Shown: positions 26,989-38,754 of the stretch, one piece after another
Numbering within the stretch: the stretch's first letter is position 1
How the letters are laid out: each line of letters starts with the position of its first letter
Source: Tubiluchus corallicola
Taxonomy: Eukaryota > Priapulida > Priapulimorpha > Priapulimorphida > Tubiluchidae
Length of the DNA stretch: 64,000 nucleotides
Assembly: GCA_030141605.1 (NCBI GenBank)
Contig: JAQGDQ010000694.1
Span: 1-64,000 of the forward strand
Direction of reading: 5' to 3'
Made by a program: the position numbers and the translations under genes
The notes under the pieces: generated by a model
Seen by the model: the letters and a program-made list of their open reading frames with translations, nothing else
What the model was told of the DNA's origin: nothing
The model's database searches: none

Positions 26989-27140
26989 CGTTTCACAGTT
27001 GGTAGACTGTCCCACAGCTGTAGACCAGCGCTTGTTGCCCATGTACAGGTCATCCTTCCCTTTCTCGGGCACCTCTGCTGAGTTAGTGAGGTTGTTTAAT
27101 GCTGGTTCACTGCCCCTTCTCACTAGTAGCATGGATAAAC
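26989..27140 (-). CDS. par-3: par-3 exon 4: basic serine (PAR-1/14-3-3 type) site
   Basis: A 152-nt exon (phase 1 in, phase 0 out); acceptor TTTCTAATAG, donor GTAACC. It encodes LSMLLVRRGSEPALNNL and, later, NKRWSTAVGQ. These match the Par-3 segment LHVRRSSDPAL and the downstream RWSTTAGF. In the family, the serine of RRxSxP (Ser144 region in mammals, Ser151 in fly Bazooka) is phosphorylated by PAR-1 kinase and bound by 14-3-3, excluding Par-3 from the lateral or posterior cortex. Here the R-R-G-S-E-P core is intact at about residues 142-147. That it is used is inferred from conservation. The exon lies about 290 bp upstream, in gene orientation, of the 30-bp minisatellite. Confidence 0.91.
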
Positions 27141-27289
27141 CTATTAGAAACAAAACCAAAATTGTTTATAGGGTAAATGACATTAACATGTGCAACTAGT
27201 ATTGTCAGTCTCAGCATCATTGTCATTACCATTGTTCACAATTATATCATAATCGTTATGCTATGTTGCCATCATGACCGTCATCGTGG

Positions 27290-27500
27290 TCGTTGTCATC
27301 ATCATCATGTCACTGTCCTCAGTATCACCCTTACTATCATCGCCATAGTCTTCACTGCCACAATTATGCCATGAGCATATCAAATAGCATTTTATTTACC
27401 ATTAATATTATCGTCATCATCATTACCACCACTGCCGCCGCTGCCATCATCATCATCATCATCATCATCATTGTCAGTATCACTCTTATCATCATCCCCA
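27290..27500. repeat. degenerate (ATC)n/(CAT)n triplets
   Basis: Clusters of ATC and CAT triplets with interruptions, the purest block being near 27446-27472. Confidence 0.8.
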
Positions 27501-27956
27501 CTGTCTATATTGCCAAACTATACTACACAGTTGAAGCAAAACTGGTCTTTGCGATGACCCCAAAAAATAAAAAAGTCAAACGAACTAGACAATATAACAG
27601 TGGCCTTTAGCAAGACCTCACAAACTGATCATCCAAAAAAATTTTGGTAACTGCAAACTATTACTAACGTTATGCAAGGTTAGATAAAAGCTTTTCATTT
27701 TCAAGAGATATGAAATTCGGTCCAAACTTCTGCAGTCTCCCACCAGCATTTAGAATATGAAAAACTAGAACATTATTTACAGCTAGAAACTTGTACGATG
27801 GATCAGAGGACACTAAGTGAGGAAATCGCTGACTTAACACTAAAGAGGAGAAAGTGATTTTCGAAACTTTTGCATACGACTGGCCCCCAATAGCATTATG
27901 CTAGACAATAATATGGCACATCATCAAGTGTTATTACTAACTTTAGACAAAGGAAT

Positions 27957-28240
27957 AGCTATTATTATTATTATTAAAAATCTTTATTGAAAATGGTACA
28001 ATAAGCCCTCTATTTGCAGGGCACGTAAGTACAAAAATGTTAAATAAATCTTACACTATGTACACAAAATTCTTCACAGTTACAATTTCTTACTAAACAA
28101 GCTAACACAACTGCATTACGATTTATTACATATCTAATATTTGCGTACAATGTTCATACATGTTTTACTGTATGTACAAATAGTATATGTTGTAGCTTCT
28201 ACATGCGTAAGTAATCTTACATTAATGTAATTCGTATATA
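27957..28240 (-). mobile_element. LINE 3' end with (TAA)n tail (copy B)
   Basis: The minus-strand reading matches 45260-45425 at high identity: AAATCGTAATGCA, GCTTGTTTAGTAAGAAATT, TTTATTTAACATTTTTGTAC, CCCTGCAAATAGAGGGCTTA and TTTTCAATAAAGATTTTTAA, followed by TAA repeats. Only the 3' untranslated end is present, so the copy is strongly 5'-truncated. Confidence 0.85.
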
Positions 28241-28504
28241 AATGCTAAGTTTATCGTGATCCTGCTGATGACAGTGCGTGCGCTTAGCAACCAAAGTTAG
28301 GCAAAACTCATCCCGGTTATTAAATGGAAGGGTCGCCCAGGGAAAGACACCTTTCCAGATTCAGTATTTCATCATAGAAGCTTATTGTAAAAATGAGCAA
28401 AATTCCAGTCTTTCAGCAACCATCGATGCATATATTATATATTATAAATTATTAGTATAGTATAAGTATTAGTATTAGTAAAGTATAAATTAGTATAAAT
28501 TACA

Positions 28505-28990
28505 TATTTTGTTCTAGCCTTGTTTCGATTTTTGAGTTTTTAGTTTCACCTTGCACTATTTTTGTTACTATTGCTTGATATATGTTTTGCCTTAAAGTGA
28601 ATTTTGTTTTTGCTCTGGAGTTTGATTTTGTTGCTTTTGTGTGATATAATTTTTGCCTTTGGTTGAATTCTGTTTTGCTTTGCTTGTGATAAATTCTTTT
28701 ACATTCAGTTGAGTTGCGTTTGCTTGATAAAATTTTCGCTTTGAGTTTCATTTTGTTTGATATAATTTTCTGCTATAAGTTAAATACCGTTTTGCATTGC
28801 TTGTGAAAACTTCCTTTTATTCTGAGTGGAATTGCATTTTTGCTTTGAGTAGATTTTTGTTGCTTTTGTTTGATATTATTTTTTGCTCTACGTTGAATTT
28901 CATAAATTTTTTGCTGGATGTTATGCCTTGTTATGCTTTGAATTACATTTCTGCGTTGCGTTGATTTTTGTTGCTTTTGCCTTTTATATA
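28505..28990. repeat. degenerate T/G-rich array with strand asymmetry
   Basis: Loosely repeated phrases such as TTTTGTTGCTTTTG, TTTGATATAATTTTTGC and GTTGAATT recur every 40-65 bp for nearly 500 bp. The plus strand is T/G-rich and C-poor. The minus strand gives two K/Q/N/R/T-rich frames of about 80 codons that reflect the composition. Confidence 0.6.
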
Positions 28991-29039
28991 TACACAAACA
29001 CCTAAAAAATGTCATGAGCCTGTAAGTAAACTTGTATTT

Positions 29040-29165
29040 TTAATAAGAGGCAGCTGCCCAAGTGACCACTAGGTCTTTCGCTGCTCCTTCTCAGCTGCAA
29101 TGAAATGTAAAAATAATTGTCGAATTTTGACTGCTATTGAGAAAATAAATTGAATTGAATTGATG
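29040..29165 (+). mobile_element. putative retroposon 3' end with TTGAA tail
   Basis: GCAGCTG near 29050 and CAGCTGC near 29092 could pair as a stem. About 50 bp later comes AAAATAAATTGAATTGAATTG, a short tandem tail like those at other LINE ends here. Confidence 0.45.
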
Positions 29166-29834
29166 TAAGGCTTGCCAGCGGACACCGACTAGCAGCTTGC
29201 AGTGCCAAAATTAATAACAAATGAAAGAATCAAAATTAGTAGAGGTGCTTTGGCTTCTCAAATTTGGAAGGTAATCTTGCCCAGCAAATCACAAAAAGCA
29301 GTTGCTCATATAAAGAACCACACGACTTGAGCAGAAAAAGCGCGTATATGAAAAACATCACGAAATGAACTTGAGGCGTACACGTTTCATTAACATAATT
29401 AAATGCAAATCACTAAATCATTGCAAATTTGAAGAATTTGAAAGTTCATCAATTAACAGATTTAAAACATGCGTAATTAATGGGCTGACAAATGATATCA
29501 ACTGATACTTTATTAAACTGTCATCTCAGATTAAATAAATAAATTGATCACAGATGAATCATCTCGACTAGACCTACGACAACTACAAATTTTTGCTTTT
29601 GATGCACTGAAGCTGGGATTCAGATCAAAAGTGGGAGGGCTTGCTTAAAGTTGATAGATGTGGCAGTACTGGTACCTCATTCATTATCAGCAACAGCCCT
29701 CAAAGCCGATGTAAAGATCGGCAGCAGTATCCAAAATAACATAATAGTAATTTAGAGAAAAAAGTGCACGATAATAACTGACTGAGAAGTGGAGCAATGG
29801 TGGCCACTGACGAGTCTGCCAAGTAAGCAAGCAA

Positions 29835-30010
29835 GCAAGTAAGTAAGTTTATTAGTTTATCACCATTTTTAAAATAGCAAAATACATAACTAAGAGATTT
29901 ATAAATCTGTACAACATATAATAATATTACAAAGTGCAAAAGTAATTATTGATTAGTGGTGAAAGGGTGGCAAAAGAACTATAAGTCATCGAGGTCAGCC
30001 ACCCTCTCAG
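29835..30010 (-). mobile_element. LINE/SINE 3' end with conserved hairpin (copy B)
   Basis: The minus strand shows AGGGTGGC...GCCACCCT (29964-29971 pairing with 29998-30005) around TGACCTCGATGAC. It ends in a TTAC/TTGC repeat tail (29821-29848). It shares hairpin sequence and position with 21865-22035 but has a different tail repeat. Confidence 0.7.
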
Positions 30011-30140
30011 AATTGTTACTAATATAATTAATTAGTTAATGCGCATGTACCAGATAATTAAAAATTATCAGATTTTGCATTTAAGACGAATAAAAATTGA
30101 ATTATTATAAGAATGTGTTAGTTTATAATAAAAGAAGAGA

Positions 30141-30281
30141 CACGTGACTATCTTTAAATAATAATTTAACCATTACGTATTTAAACACACGTGACTATCT
30201 TTAAATAATAATTCAACCATTACGTATTTAAACACACGTGACTATCTTTAAATAATAATTTAACCATTACGTATTTAAAAT
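30141..30281. repeat. three tandem 47-bp repeats with CACGTG
   Basis: Copies begin at 30141, 30188 and 30235, each starting CACGTGACTATCTTTAAATA, nearly identical. Each carries a palindromic CACGTG E-box. They lie in intron 3 between mobile-element debris. Confidence 0.9.
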
Positions 30282-31754
30282 TAATGTTATGAGGGCCTTA
30301 GAGCCAAAGGAAGAAAAAAAAATTAATTTTCCGCATGCAGCTGGCAATGGTCCTGTAAACGTGCATTTTGCTTTAACAAAATTAACGCGTTCCAGTTGCG
30401 AATAAACAGGCACAGATACTGTTACGCAGTAAGGGAAAACACGAAATAAAACATACTTGAACGAATAAACAAAAACTGTTTAGTGTTTGTGCTAACAGCC
30501 CAGACACTACAAAACAAGGAAACGTGAGACCGGTGAAAGATAAACAATTCAAACGTTTTCAGCAAACACACGAAAATCCAAGACCTATTTTTCAAGATGG
30601 TCAGTCATCGCAGAAACTGCCAACTCAACACTAAACACCGAAAAATGTAGATAGAAACGGAAATTAAAATTTTTAATGACAAGAATAATGATAGTTACTG
30701 AAAAATCCCATAGTTAAAATAGTTTAAAGGCACTATGTTGTAAACCGCCATTGCAGCAGGTGAAAAGGGGGAGCCAGTGATACTTTTTACCTATTGTGCT
30801 GATATGGACGGTATTTCAATTGTTGTACCAACGTAATTTTAATTACGCGATTATGTACCTTTATAAGTTTGATATTTTATGTTTAAATAATATGAAAAAA
30901 CAAAAATTTGTTTAAGTGTCTTTACGTGATTTCTTTTCTACCTGATAGTAAACCCCAACAGCAGTTTCAAACGTCCTGCCTTTTCATTTGTGGGGATTTT
31001 TTAGTAACAGATGTAAACATCATTATCTTACCATCCTATCCTTATATGGCCAATAGGAAAAGTCTTGAAAGCACTGGCTATTTTCTTTTTACATTTATTA
31101 AATAAAAAAATCGAAACAGGACACTTGTAAGTTACGTTTTTTACCTTGAAAAGCTTAAACAGAAGTGGCACAGTCAAAACCACCAACCACGTATCCAAAA
31201 TTCGCTCAGCGCATCTGCATAAAAGTTCATTTCAGGCTCTTCCTGTAATTTATCCACGTGAAACAAACCAGCGCTTGATATGAGAAAATTACTCACATCA
31301 GCTGGCACACCACAAAATCAAGTAAGTATGAAACTTTTATTGCCCAAGGTGCAGTAAGACACACATACATCGTGAACACAAGATTGGCTGTGACAACAAC
31401 GCACAGATACCTCCCCTCGGACAGGGTCATGCCTATTGCATGAATGCCAAACACAACACATATTAATGTTGCTTACCAAACCACAAAAGCATACAGAGCT
31501 AAACAAACAATTTAAGTTTAATGAGAAAGTTTAACGCCGTGTTACGAGCGACTTCAAATTGAAGTGAAGCGAATCAAAGCAGTAAGCCATGATAACGAAG
31601 ATACGACTACACCCACGGTCGAAATACAAGGATACTTGTCAGTATTATTACACGGTAATAAAAGCAGCTATCAACAACAGTCAGTCATAAGATTGATAGG
31701 AAAAAAAACAACTATGCCGCCTTTTGCTCATAAAGTTGCCAGTACATTGTTTGC

Positions 31755-31874
31755 GACTACAGCCAAATCACGTTGAAAACACCGGCTCTCGTCTGATCAC
31801 CGAAGTTAAGCAACGTAGAGCCTGGTTAGTAATTGGATGGGTGACCGCCTAGGAATACCAGGTGTTGTAGGCTT
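31755..31874 (+). rRNA. 5S rRNA-derived sequence (retroposon head or pseudogene)
   Basis: Exactly 120 bp alignable to animal 5S rRNA from GACTACAGCC to GTTGTAGGCTT. It includes CACCGAAGTTAAGCAACGT (box A region) and GGTTAGTAATTGGATGGGTG then ACC (box C). Helix I still pairs except for one mismatch, with a compensated A-T pair. The internal pol III promoter therefore looks largely intact. There is no T-run terminator immediately after it; sequence continues into a GC-richer body, as in 5S-headed SINEs. It is more likely a SINE head than a working 5S gene. Confidence 0.85.
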
Positions 31875-32325
31875 GCTGGGGATGCCCACACTGTATTTCG
31901 ACACTAGGCCGAGGAGCTGCACAAGCAGCTAACGGCTAGAGGGCAGAGGAGGTCAAGTGACCCAACAGCCATGTGTAGAGGAGTAAACCTTCCAAATCAG
32001 GAGTGGAGCCCTGAAGGCGGACCAGTGCAGCATGCTCACTGACTCCGGCAGCTCCTGCAGCCAACCTGGTGCCAAACGTATCGCTCCGCTTTCCTTTGGA
32101 CTACACCAGCAAGGAACAGAGGGGGTTCCTGTTGTCTGGGCAACTCAAGATCTCCATACATCTTGCCCAGGCGTGCGCCCTGGAGACGTTCAGGGATCGC
32201 ACTGCTCAGCCTCAGTCGACGCTGCAGCTCCATCATTGTGATCAATAACTGACTCTCTTGGCGCACACTCCATTGTCTTCTGAGACAGAAGGATGCCAAC
32301 CAACAAAATTGTTTGCAGTGAGGAT
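31875..32325 (+). mobile_element. body of 5S-headed retroposon
   Basis: About 450 bp notably richer in GC than the surrounding intron, starting directly at the 5S 3' end (GCTGGGGATGCCC). The right boundary was placed where composition returns to AT-rich, near 32325; no tail or target duplication could be confirmed. The minus-strand 97-codon frame here has no known domain. Confidence 0.55.
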
Positions 32326-32976
32326 TCAATTTTAAAGTCTTAACAACACAATATGTACGAAAAAGAAAGTTTGCGGCAAAACAGCTGTAGTGGAAATAAT
32401 AGCCTAGAACTGAACGCAGCTACTTTTGTAACAACAATTCGCTAAGAAAAACGATGACAGGCGAGATTTGGAAAGAAAATTTCAACAAAGCTCTAAAAAC
32501 GCCCCCAATTATAATGATATGCCATAAAACAAGCTCATCGATATGACTTAACCGAAAAGAAACCTTCATCTTTTTTGAGAACCTCGGTAAGTTTTCGGAT
32601 TTGGTTCAAAACAGAAACTACATTCGGTGATTACCATTTCCAAACTAACATTGCATGAGAAGGGATACCAGAATTGCACCCTCCAATAAGCGACAGATCT
32701 AATCTCCATAAAACCTTCAACTGAAGGGCTTTATGCTTTCTGAGATTAATTTTTTTTAATAAATATCAGGCTATCATTTATGTCAAATCATATCGAAACT
32801 AGTCTATCTTAAATGCCGTTGGTGCCAGGTAATTACAGCATGCTAGCTGTAATTTAATCATAAATATGTTATCCTACTTCAAGAGTTGGAAAGAAGATGC
32901 TGTCCTCATTCTACAATGTAAAGTCTACTTCAAAATTTTATATGGTCCGTGTAACACTGTCATTTACAACAAATAC

Positions 32977-33154
32977 CTGGAGGAACTTGAGAATCGGCAG
33001 TAACCTCGACATCGTTTTCGGCAAACTCCGTCAAGTCTCGATTTAGGTTGCCGTTGCCGTGAAAGAGTTCCGGACTCTCGGTTCCGACCGAGCTTCCGCT
33101 AGTGCCGTCCCCGCCATTGTGAGCATGGTGCTGTTCGTCAAACAGTGCCAGTAT
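32977..33154 (-). CDS. par-3: par-3 exon 3: end of CR1 and acidic Gly/Ser linker
   Basis: A 178-nt exon (phase 0 in, phase 1 out) between a TTGTTTAG acceptor and a GTATTT donor. It begins ILALFDEQHH and continues through GGDGTSGSS and GTESPELF, collinear with the family block VAVFDEQ, then GGDGTSxSSTGTxSPEIF. It ends with DVEVTADSQVPP, the counterpart of the conserved EIEVTPS segment preceding the basic serine site in exon 4. The reading frame is open throughout and the phase fits both neighbours. The second half is low-complexity linker and is less diagnostic. Confidence 0.93.
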
Positions 33155-33497
33155 CTAAACAAGTAAAAAGTATAGTTTTTAACAACACAGAGAGTATAAG
33201 ATTGTTTTTTATTTGCTGCAAAACAAACAATCACTCTAGCAATCGTCAGAACAACAATAAGAACAAGATTAGTTCATTAATTTTTTTTGCATTGCAGTAA
33301 AAATCAACGGAGAGCTAGACATATTTGGGGTTTCTTTATAAGAACTTGCGTTCTACAGTTTGCAATATATGCAAATTCTATAGTTTGTATCTTTTATTAT
33401 TAAAATGCTGGTTAGTTTAGTTTAAACATAATTTATTATAGGATTGGATCAGACAGTCAGACATGATTCAGGATCCTCACCACAACAGACTTTAATC

Positions 33498-33646
33498 ACT
33501 ATTTACAGTAAGAATAGACTATAGCTACACAAGCTGACAAGTTTTACTACAAGATAACATTAGACATTAGTAACATTTACAGTAAGAATTGACTATACCT
33601 GCACAAGCTGACAAGTTTTACTACAAGATTACATTAGACATTAGTA
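33498..33646. repeat. 74-bp tandem duplication
   Basis: ATTTACAGTAAGAAT recurs at 33501 and 33575, and the phrase ACAAGCTGACAAGTTTTACT is present in both copies. The two copies differ by a few bases. Confidence 0.9.
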
Positions 33647-36600
33647 GAAAATGACGGTTAGAAAATATTAATGTACGAATATTTAAGACTGATGCATTTT
33701 ATATCAGGTAGAAACTACTAGAAGCGTTTAGTACGTAATATAAAGTCATAAATGCATTGGAATATTTTACAGTTAGCAACATAGTTAAATTCATCTTTAC
33801 CGAATAATAACAACTTCAACAGATCATTAGTTCCTAAACCAACTATATTAAGGTTTTCAGGCAAATCCTGGTTGTAACTACTCAATGGGTGAATCGGTTT
33901 CATGAAACTGCTAAATCACGAATACTCACAATCATATCCATATTATCCGTACAATATGAATATCACAGTATCCATATTATTAAGCAAGGATACGAAGCCA
34001 GGAAATCTATGTGTCTACAGTGTCTGCTTGTCCACAAAGGGCGTGCAAAGCTTGGTTAGTAAATGGATGGAAGAGCAGTTTCACCTGCCATACTCCCTCT
34101 GGTTACACTCAAGCGAGGAAAGACACATATACACATTTGAATCTCTGAGCGTGACTGAGGCTCCTTTTGTGAGGTAACATTGAAAGTTCCAGTACGGCTA
34201 AGATCTTTCAAAATAATTCAACACATTCAACAGCGTTTATAAGGGGTTAAGTGGCAGATCAGCATCGCGTTGCAAGGTGATGAAAGCGAAATTCGTGCTA
34301 ACTACAAACCAAATTCAAAACTGTGGCACGCTCAAGTGTTCAATGTTCATAAATTTATCTTCATTTTTTCATTTACCCCCACATTCAGCGAACTTACTTT
34401 TCATTCGATGACTGACACTGATTGTGTACTAAAACTCCTAGACACTTACATCAGTGGTCACAGGATGTTGTCAGCAGTATAGCCAACTAAACGTATTTCA
34501 TTTTATCAACACATAAGACGCGTTATAAACTTCTTTATTTACTCATTCACAAGCGTTTAACTTAAAAATTTTACAGATATTTTAAATTCTAACTTGTTCC
34601 AACTTCTTGTACTTTTCTGAGTAGTTCTCAGATTTGCAGCAAAATTCATGCAGTTACACCTTCTACTGGCAAACCACAAAGCAATTTTACGACAATACAG
34701 GTAGCGGAAGATTAATGATATAACAAAAGAAACAGCACTTCAACAAAAAACATGCAATCACAACATCATTGCGAGCAAATCACGATCAAGGTACGGTGTA
34801 ATGATAAAAATTGCGAGTTAAAGTTTTCGCGTGCACTTTGGGGTCAGCTGAATACGAACAAAGGAAAGATTCTTTACATGGCGGAACAGCAAACAACTTG
34901 GCTGATGAGTTATATTCATATATTATAATTAAGCCACTAAAATAACGGTAATCCCGGGTAGCAATCTTCGAATGCAAACAATTCCGCGTGTGTGTGTGTG
35001 CGTTTTTTGCGAGCAGCAAGAGAGAAAACGGCAGTGTCGGTGTTGTGGAATTACAATTCATCGGCCAGGCGGTACAAAAGGGTCATGGTGTCAAAAATTA
35101 CTGGTAAATATTAGCGAACCTCAGACAAACTTTCGCCAAGAGGCATCTAAATTGTACGATTGACTTTCATGTACCGTGTGAACCGAAACGTATGACCAGA
35201 ACACCTGAGACGAGATTTGATTATGTATGTAGACGTGGAGGTGTGATTGCTTTGAAGGGGTGCAAAACTGCTGGTGGTCCACCTCCACTTTAGTCAGTTT
35301 ACATGGTTGGTAAATGACCTCAAACTCCACCATTTTCCAATTTTAAGACAAATTTGCATCAGAAATCACAAAAAACTTACGTTAATTTTTTTAGTAAATG
35401 GAAAACTCCGCATTTTGCAGAGAAAATCTGTGATCACAAATTTTAGTTCCGCGAAACTATGGTGAACGTTAGTTTGTATACTACTAACACTCTTACACAA
35501 TGAATTACATCAATCTTTTACAATTATTCATTGCATTCAAGCAGCCTGACACGCTCAGACAACTACTCATTCAACAGCCTGAACGACTGAAGATGAATTT
35601 CAAAACGTAGAAATGTACGAGTTCTAAAACGAGTTTATTAAACTCCCCGGAATTACATAAACACCTAGAAACTACTAACTCTAACTCTAAAACTTACTCT
35701 ACTCACACTAAAATTAGAAAGGCATCATCTAGGTACGAAACAGGCGCAACAAGTTCCGATTCAAGGTTAATGAAAGAATCTTATCTACGCCATGGCCTTT
35801 AGCAGATTTTAACCTGATACTTTGTCAATGAGTAAAAGTTACACTAGGAACGGCATCACCTATGATTTTGGGATAGTAGCTTATCAAAGCTATTTGAATT
35901 TTGAGGTCAGTGTCAAAGGTCATTACCTCGTTGAAAAACACACTTCAGTAATCGATTACAGTCACCTGAGGTCACTAATAAGCCCCGTAACACAAATGCA
36001 TATTGCGTGGACATGGTGGTCATTTAATTGTCTCCTAGCATTCTCTCTAACAGCACATGTATTTGTTCCAAGACTTGCGGGCCATTTCAGATTGAAAAAT
36101 CAACTAGTAACCCACGTCTCTCCAAAAGACAGATACACAGCCGGAGTTGTTGATTTTAATTAAACGCCCATTCCCCACCTAATAATTAACCTACTGTACC
36201 ATGACACTACGAAAAATGTCCCCTCAAAAAGCACAGCTCATTAGGTGAGCACCGAGCACCTTCCCAAACACAAGAAACACCCGATAAATTAGAAAAGGTA
36301 ACCGGAGTGAACATAACGAGTCATTAAACTCATTTAGCTTAAGTCGCAATAATTTACACAGCTTACGCCGTATTTACCCTCAAAGCAAATTGCGTAGAAG
36401 AATGTGCTAAAAACGAGCAAACATGTGTGAGGTAAGCTGAGGTTATTCTCTATGCCTGGAGGACACTCATTAAAGAATTGTTGAAGTTACACATCACAGA
36501 TCAGCTATTGACGAAATTCTCAGCAATGATAATTCAACAAGACGCCTGTTTATCATATAATAAATGTGAGTTTCAATCGTAATCGCTAGCATTCAATATC

Positions 36601-36976
36601 CAAAACGTATTCGGGCTCATCTAACTAGTTACGTAATTATTAGGAACTCACATCTAGGTGTAAGAAACTATCTTATTAAACCGAATAATACAATTTACAG
36701 GTTTTAGATGGTAATCTCCATTATCAAGATTTTCCCTCGCAAAGAGAACCATAATTGATAGACATCTTATTGCAAACTGCATGGTGACGTCATAATGATA
36801 ATAGATGTAACTGTATTTATTGTGTGTGTTGGATTTAGCTGATTGCTAAGTAAGCTCCTTTATTTAGTTTACATTCTTTGTGATAATACGCCGCCACAAG
36901 CAGTTACATATTCACATCACATATTTAGATTTTAGCTTAAAACACAAGCAGCAACGACAGCATATGCAGATAGACT

Positions 36977-37292
36977 CAGGGCCGGCTCTACTACTAGGCA
37001 ATTGACGTCTAACATAATGTCAATCATTTCCGTTGACTGCCCAATCAGCGTGCAAGTTACTTCACACATCCGCAGAGCTTAATTAACGCAGGTACGTTCG
37101 GGACATTTAGTTACAGCTTCGTCTAACACTGTTATGAAAAATGCTCAACTTTACATTAGACAGTGGGAGAAATACTGGTCTGGTTCGAGATTTTATTATT
37201 GTCAATTGAAATTGCAAATGAATTAGTGAAATAGTCTAGTTTCGTTTAGCGCATTTTTTCGCCTAAAGCGCTAAATCTTGGGGGGGGGGGAC
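36977..37292. mobile_element. hAT-like remnant with internal insertion
   Basis: Starts CAGGGCCGGCTCTAC and ACTAGGCAATTG and resumes near 37258 with CGCCTAAAGCGCTAAATCTT then a G10 run. These two parts look like one element end of the CAGGGCCGGCTCTA type, split by about 250 bp of AT-rich DNA. The right terminus and target duplication were not found. Confidence 0.45.
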
Positions 37293-38362
37293 AAATTCTG
37301 GAAGTATTATGTAATTATTTCGTTTTTAATGTGTAATGTAAAATAATGTAATTTATGTGTAATTGCTTAAGTGCACCTAAACGAAAGGTAAAAGCTAGCG
37401 AGTGGCAACAGAATCTTTCAAAGAAGCATTTGCAGCTAGACCAGAATTACGGTTGCGAAGATTATCAAGCTAAGTAGAGGTATACGTAAAAAGAGAAGTA
37501 TTTGGGGTTTAGGAAAATGTTGCCAAGATTAGTAGAAATTTGATTGCTCCTGTGAACGCAGGACGTACAATGTGGGTCATAAATTGAATTTCAAATTCAA
37601 TCAACCCAAGCTATAGACAGGTAATTAGCTACACTTAATTAGTACACTATAATACATGTATAAGACAAACACACTGGTGTCGTTATGCTTTATTATAATA
37701 TTGTACAAGAATTGGGGGTGTGGTGAGAACTGTGGAGAAAGAGGTAGCACTACCCTTAAGTAGTATACAGAAAAATATTGGTTCATTTCCTATACGTCAT
37801 ATTGTGTCATTTCTACTACATTTTTCTGTGTTTTTACTGACTTACTATAATTTAGCAATTGCAATAATGCTACCTATTGCTTTTAAATTTTTCTTTGTGC
37901 ATGCATTTACAGCAATTACAACGCATACAGTAGTACTGCATTGTTGTATGTGTGTAAATTTCCAAAATAAAATTTCTAATAATAATTTCTATTGTTGATT
38001 GTCAGGAATGTTTTTAAGGTGCAACTGAAAAATCTTAAAAAGGTTAAAAAAACTGGCCATAAGGAACTTGAAAAGATATTTGCAAACTTATTACAAAGTT
38101 AAATAGGACACATACAAAAAAACGTGACACATAAATTCAAACTTCTTAAAATATATTTAGAATAATGCAACGTAACAGAACGATACCAGCAAAAAATGAA
38201 CAACTTAAAACCTGGTTAAATGAAGGCGTTCTGTAAGCTTTCCCGTGAGTAAATACTCAAATACACAGGGTTTATAGAATTGTAAGTTAAGGCCACATTG
38301 AGAGGGTTGAATGACATTGGAGTGCAAATTATTTGTGAAAAAGTGAGAGATCCTTCTCTTAC

Positions 38363-38467
38363 CTGCTCTCTGTCATCCACCACGTCGCTGAGAAGGTCGT
38401 CCGGATCAAGAATTCCCTCATCTTTTGTTGTTTTGAGGTTATGCACATGAACCCAGTGATCTGCAGA
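38363..38467 (-). CDS. par-3: par-3 exon 2: remainder of CR1
   Basis: A 35-codon exon in phase 0 on both sides. The acceptor is a T-rich run ending CAG and the donor is GTAAGA. It contains HWVHVHNLKT followed by GILDPDDLLSDVVDDREQ, matching the W-x-x-V/Q-V-H and GILDLDDILCDVADD block of Par-3 CR1. The acidic turn (DPDD) and the aspartates after it are typical of this oligomerisation domain. It is separated from exon 1 by about 24 kb, the largest complete intron seen here, which is packed with transposon remnants. Confidence 0.95.
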
Positions 38468-38754
38468 CTGAAAAAAAACGAATTCCTATTAGGTGGTATC
38501 AGTCACATCTTTGAAAACGCGTCAGAGAAGTCAGTTCCTTAAAAAGATGCAGTTTCTATAATTTTACGGAAAATTATAAATGCAGAAAAACTAAGAATGT
38601 ACCAATAATGATAGTCAGAAATCAAACGGCGCAATATAGTCTTCATTTTACGCTAGAACATTGACAAAACCATCGCAATTATTGTGGCGCTTTGCAAATG
38701 TGTAACTTTCGTGCAAATTTATAATAACCTAATAATTATAAATATACATATACA

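Larger units (their letters stand above)
27141..32976. other. par-3: par-3 intron 3
   Basis: Contains CAT/ATC triplet runs (27290-27500), two LINE 3' ends, a T/G-rich degenerate array, a 47-bp triple repeat and the 5S-derived retroposon. No coding exon was recognised between the elements. Confidence 0.7.
33155..38362. other. par-3: par-3 intron 2
   Basis: Mostly unique sequence. It holds a 74-bp tandem duplication (33498-33646) and a hAT-like remnant (36977-37292). The plus-strand frames at 33902-34177 and 35822-36163 have no recognised domain. Confidence 0.65.

Noticed and set aside
31755-31874. Functional 5S rRNA gene
   Set aside because: It is single, carries several changes at usually conserved positions, and lacks the T-run terminator right after the 3' end.
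35822-36163. 113-codon plus-strand frame in intron 2
   Set aside because: No motif, no neighbouring exon-like segments and no poly(A) context. Too weak to call as a nested gene.
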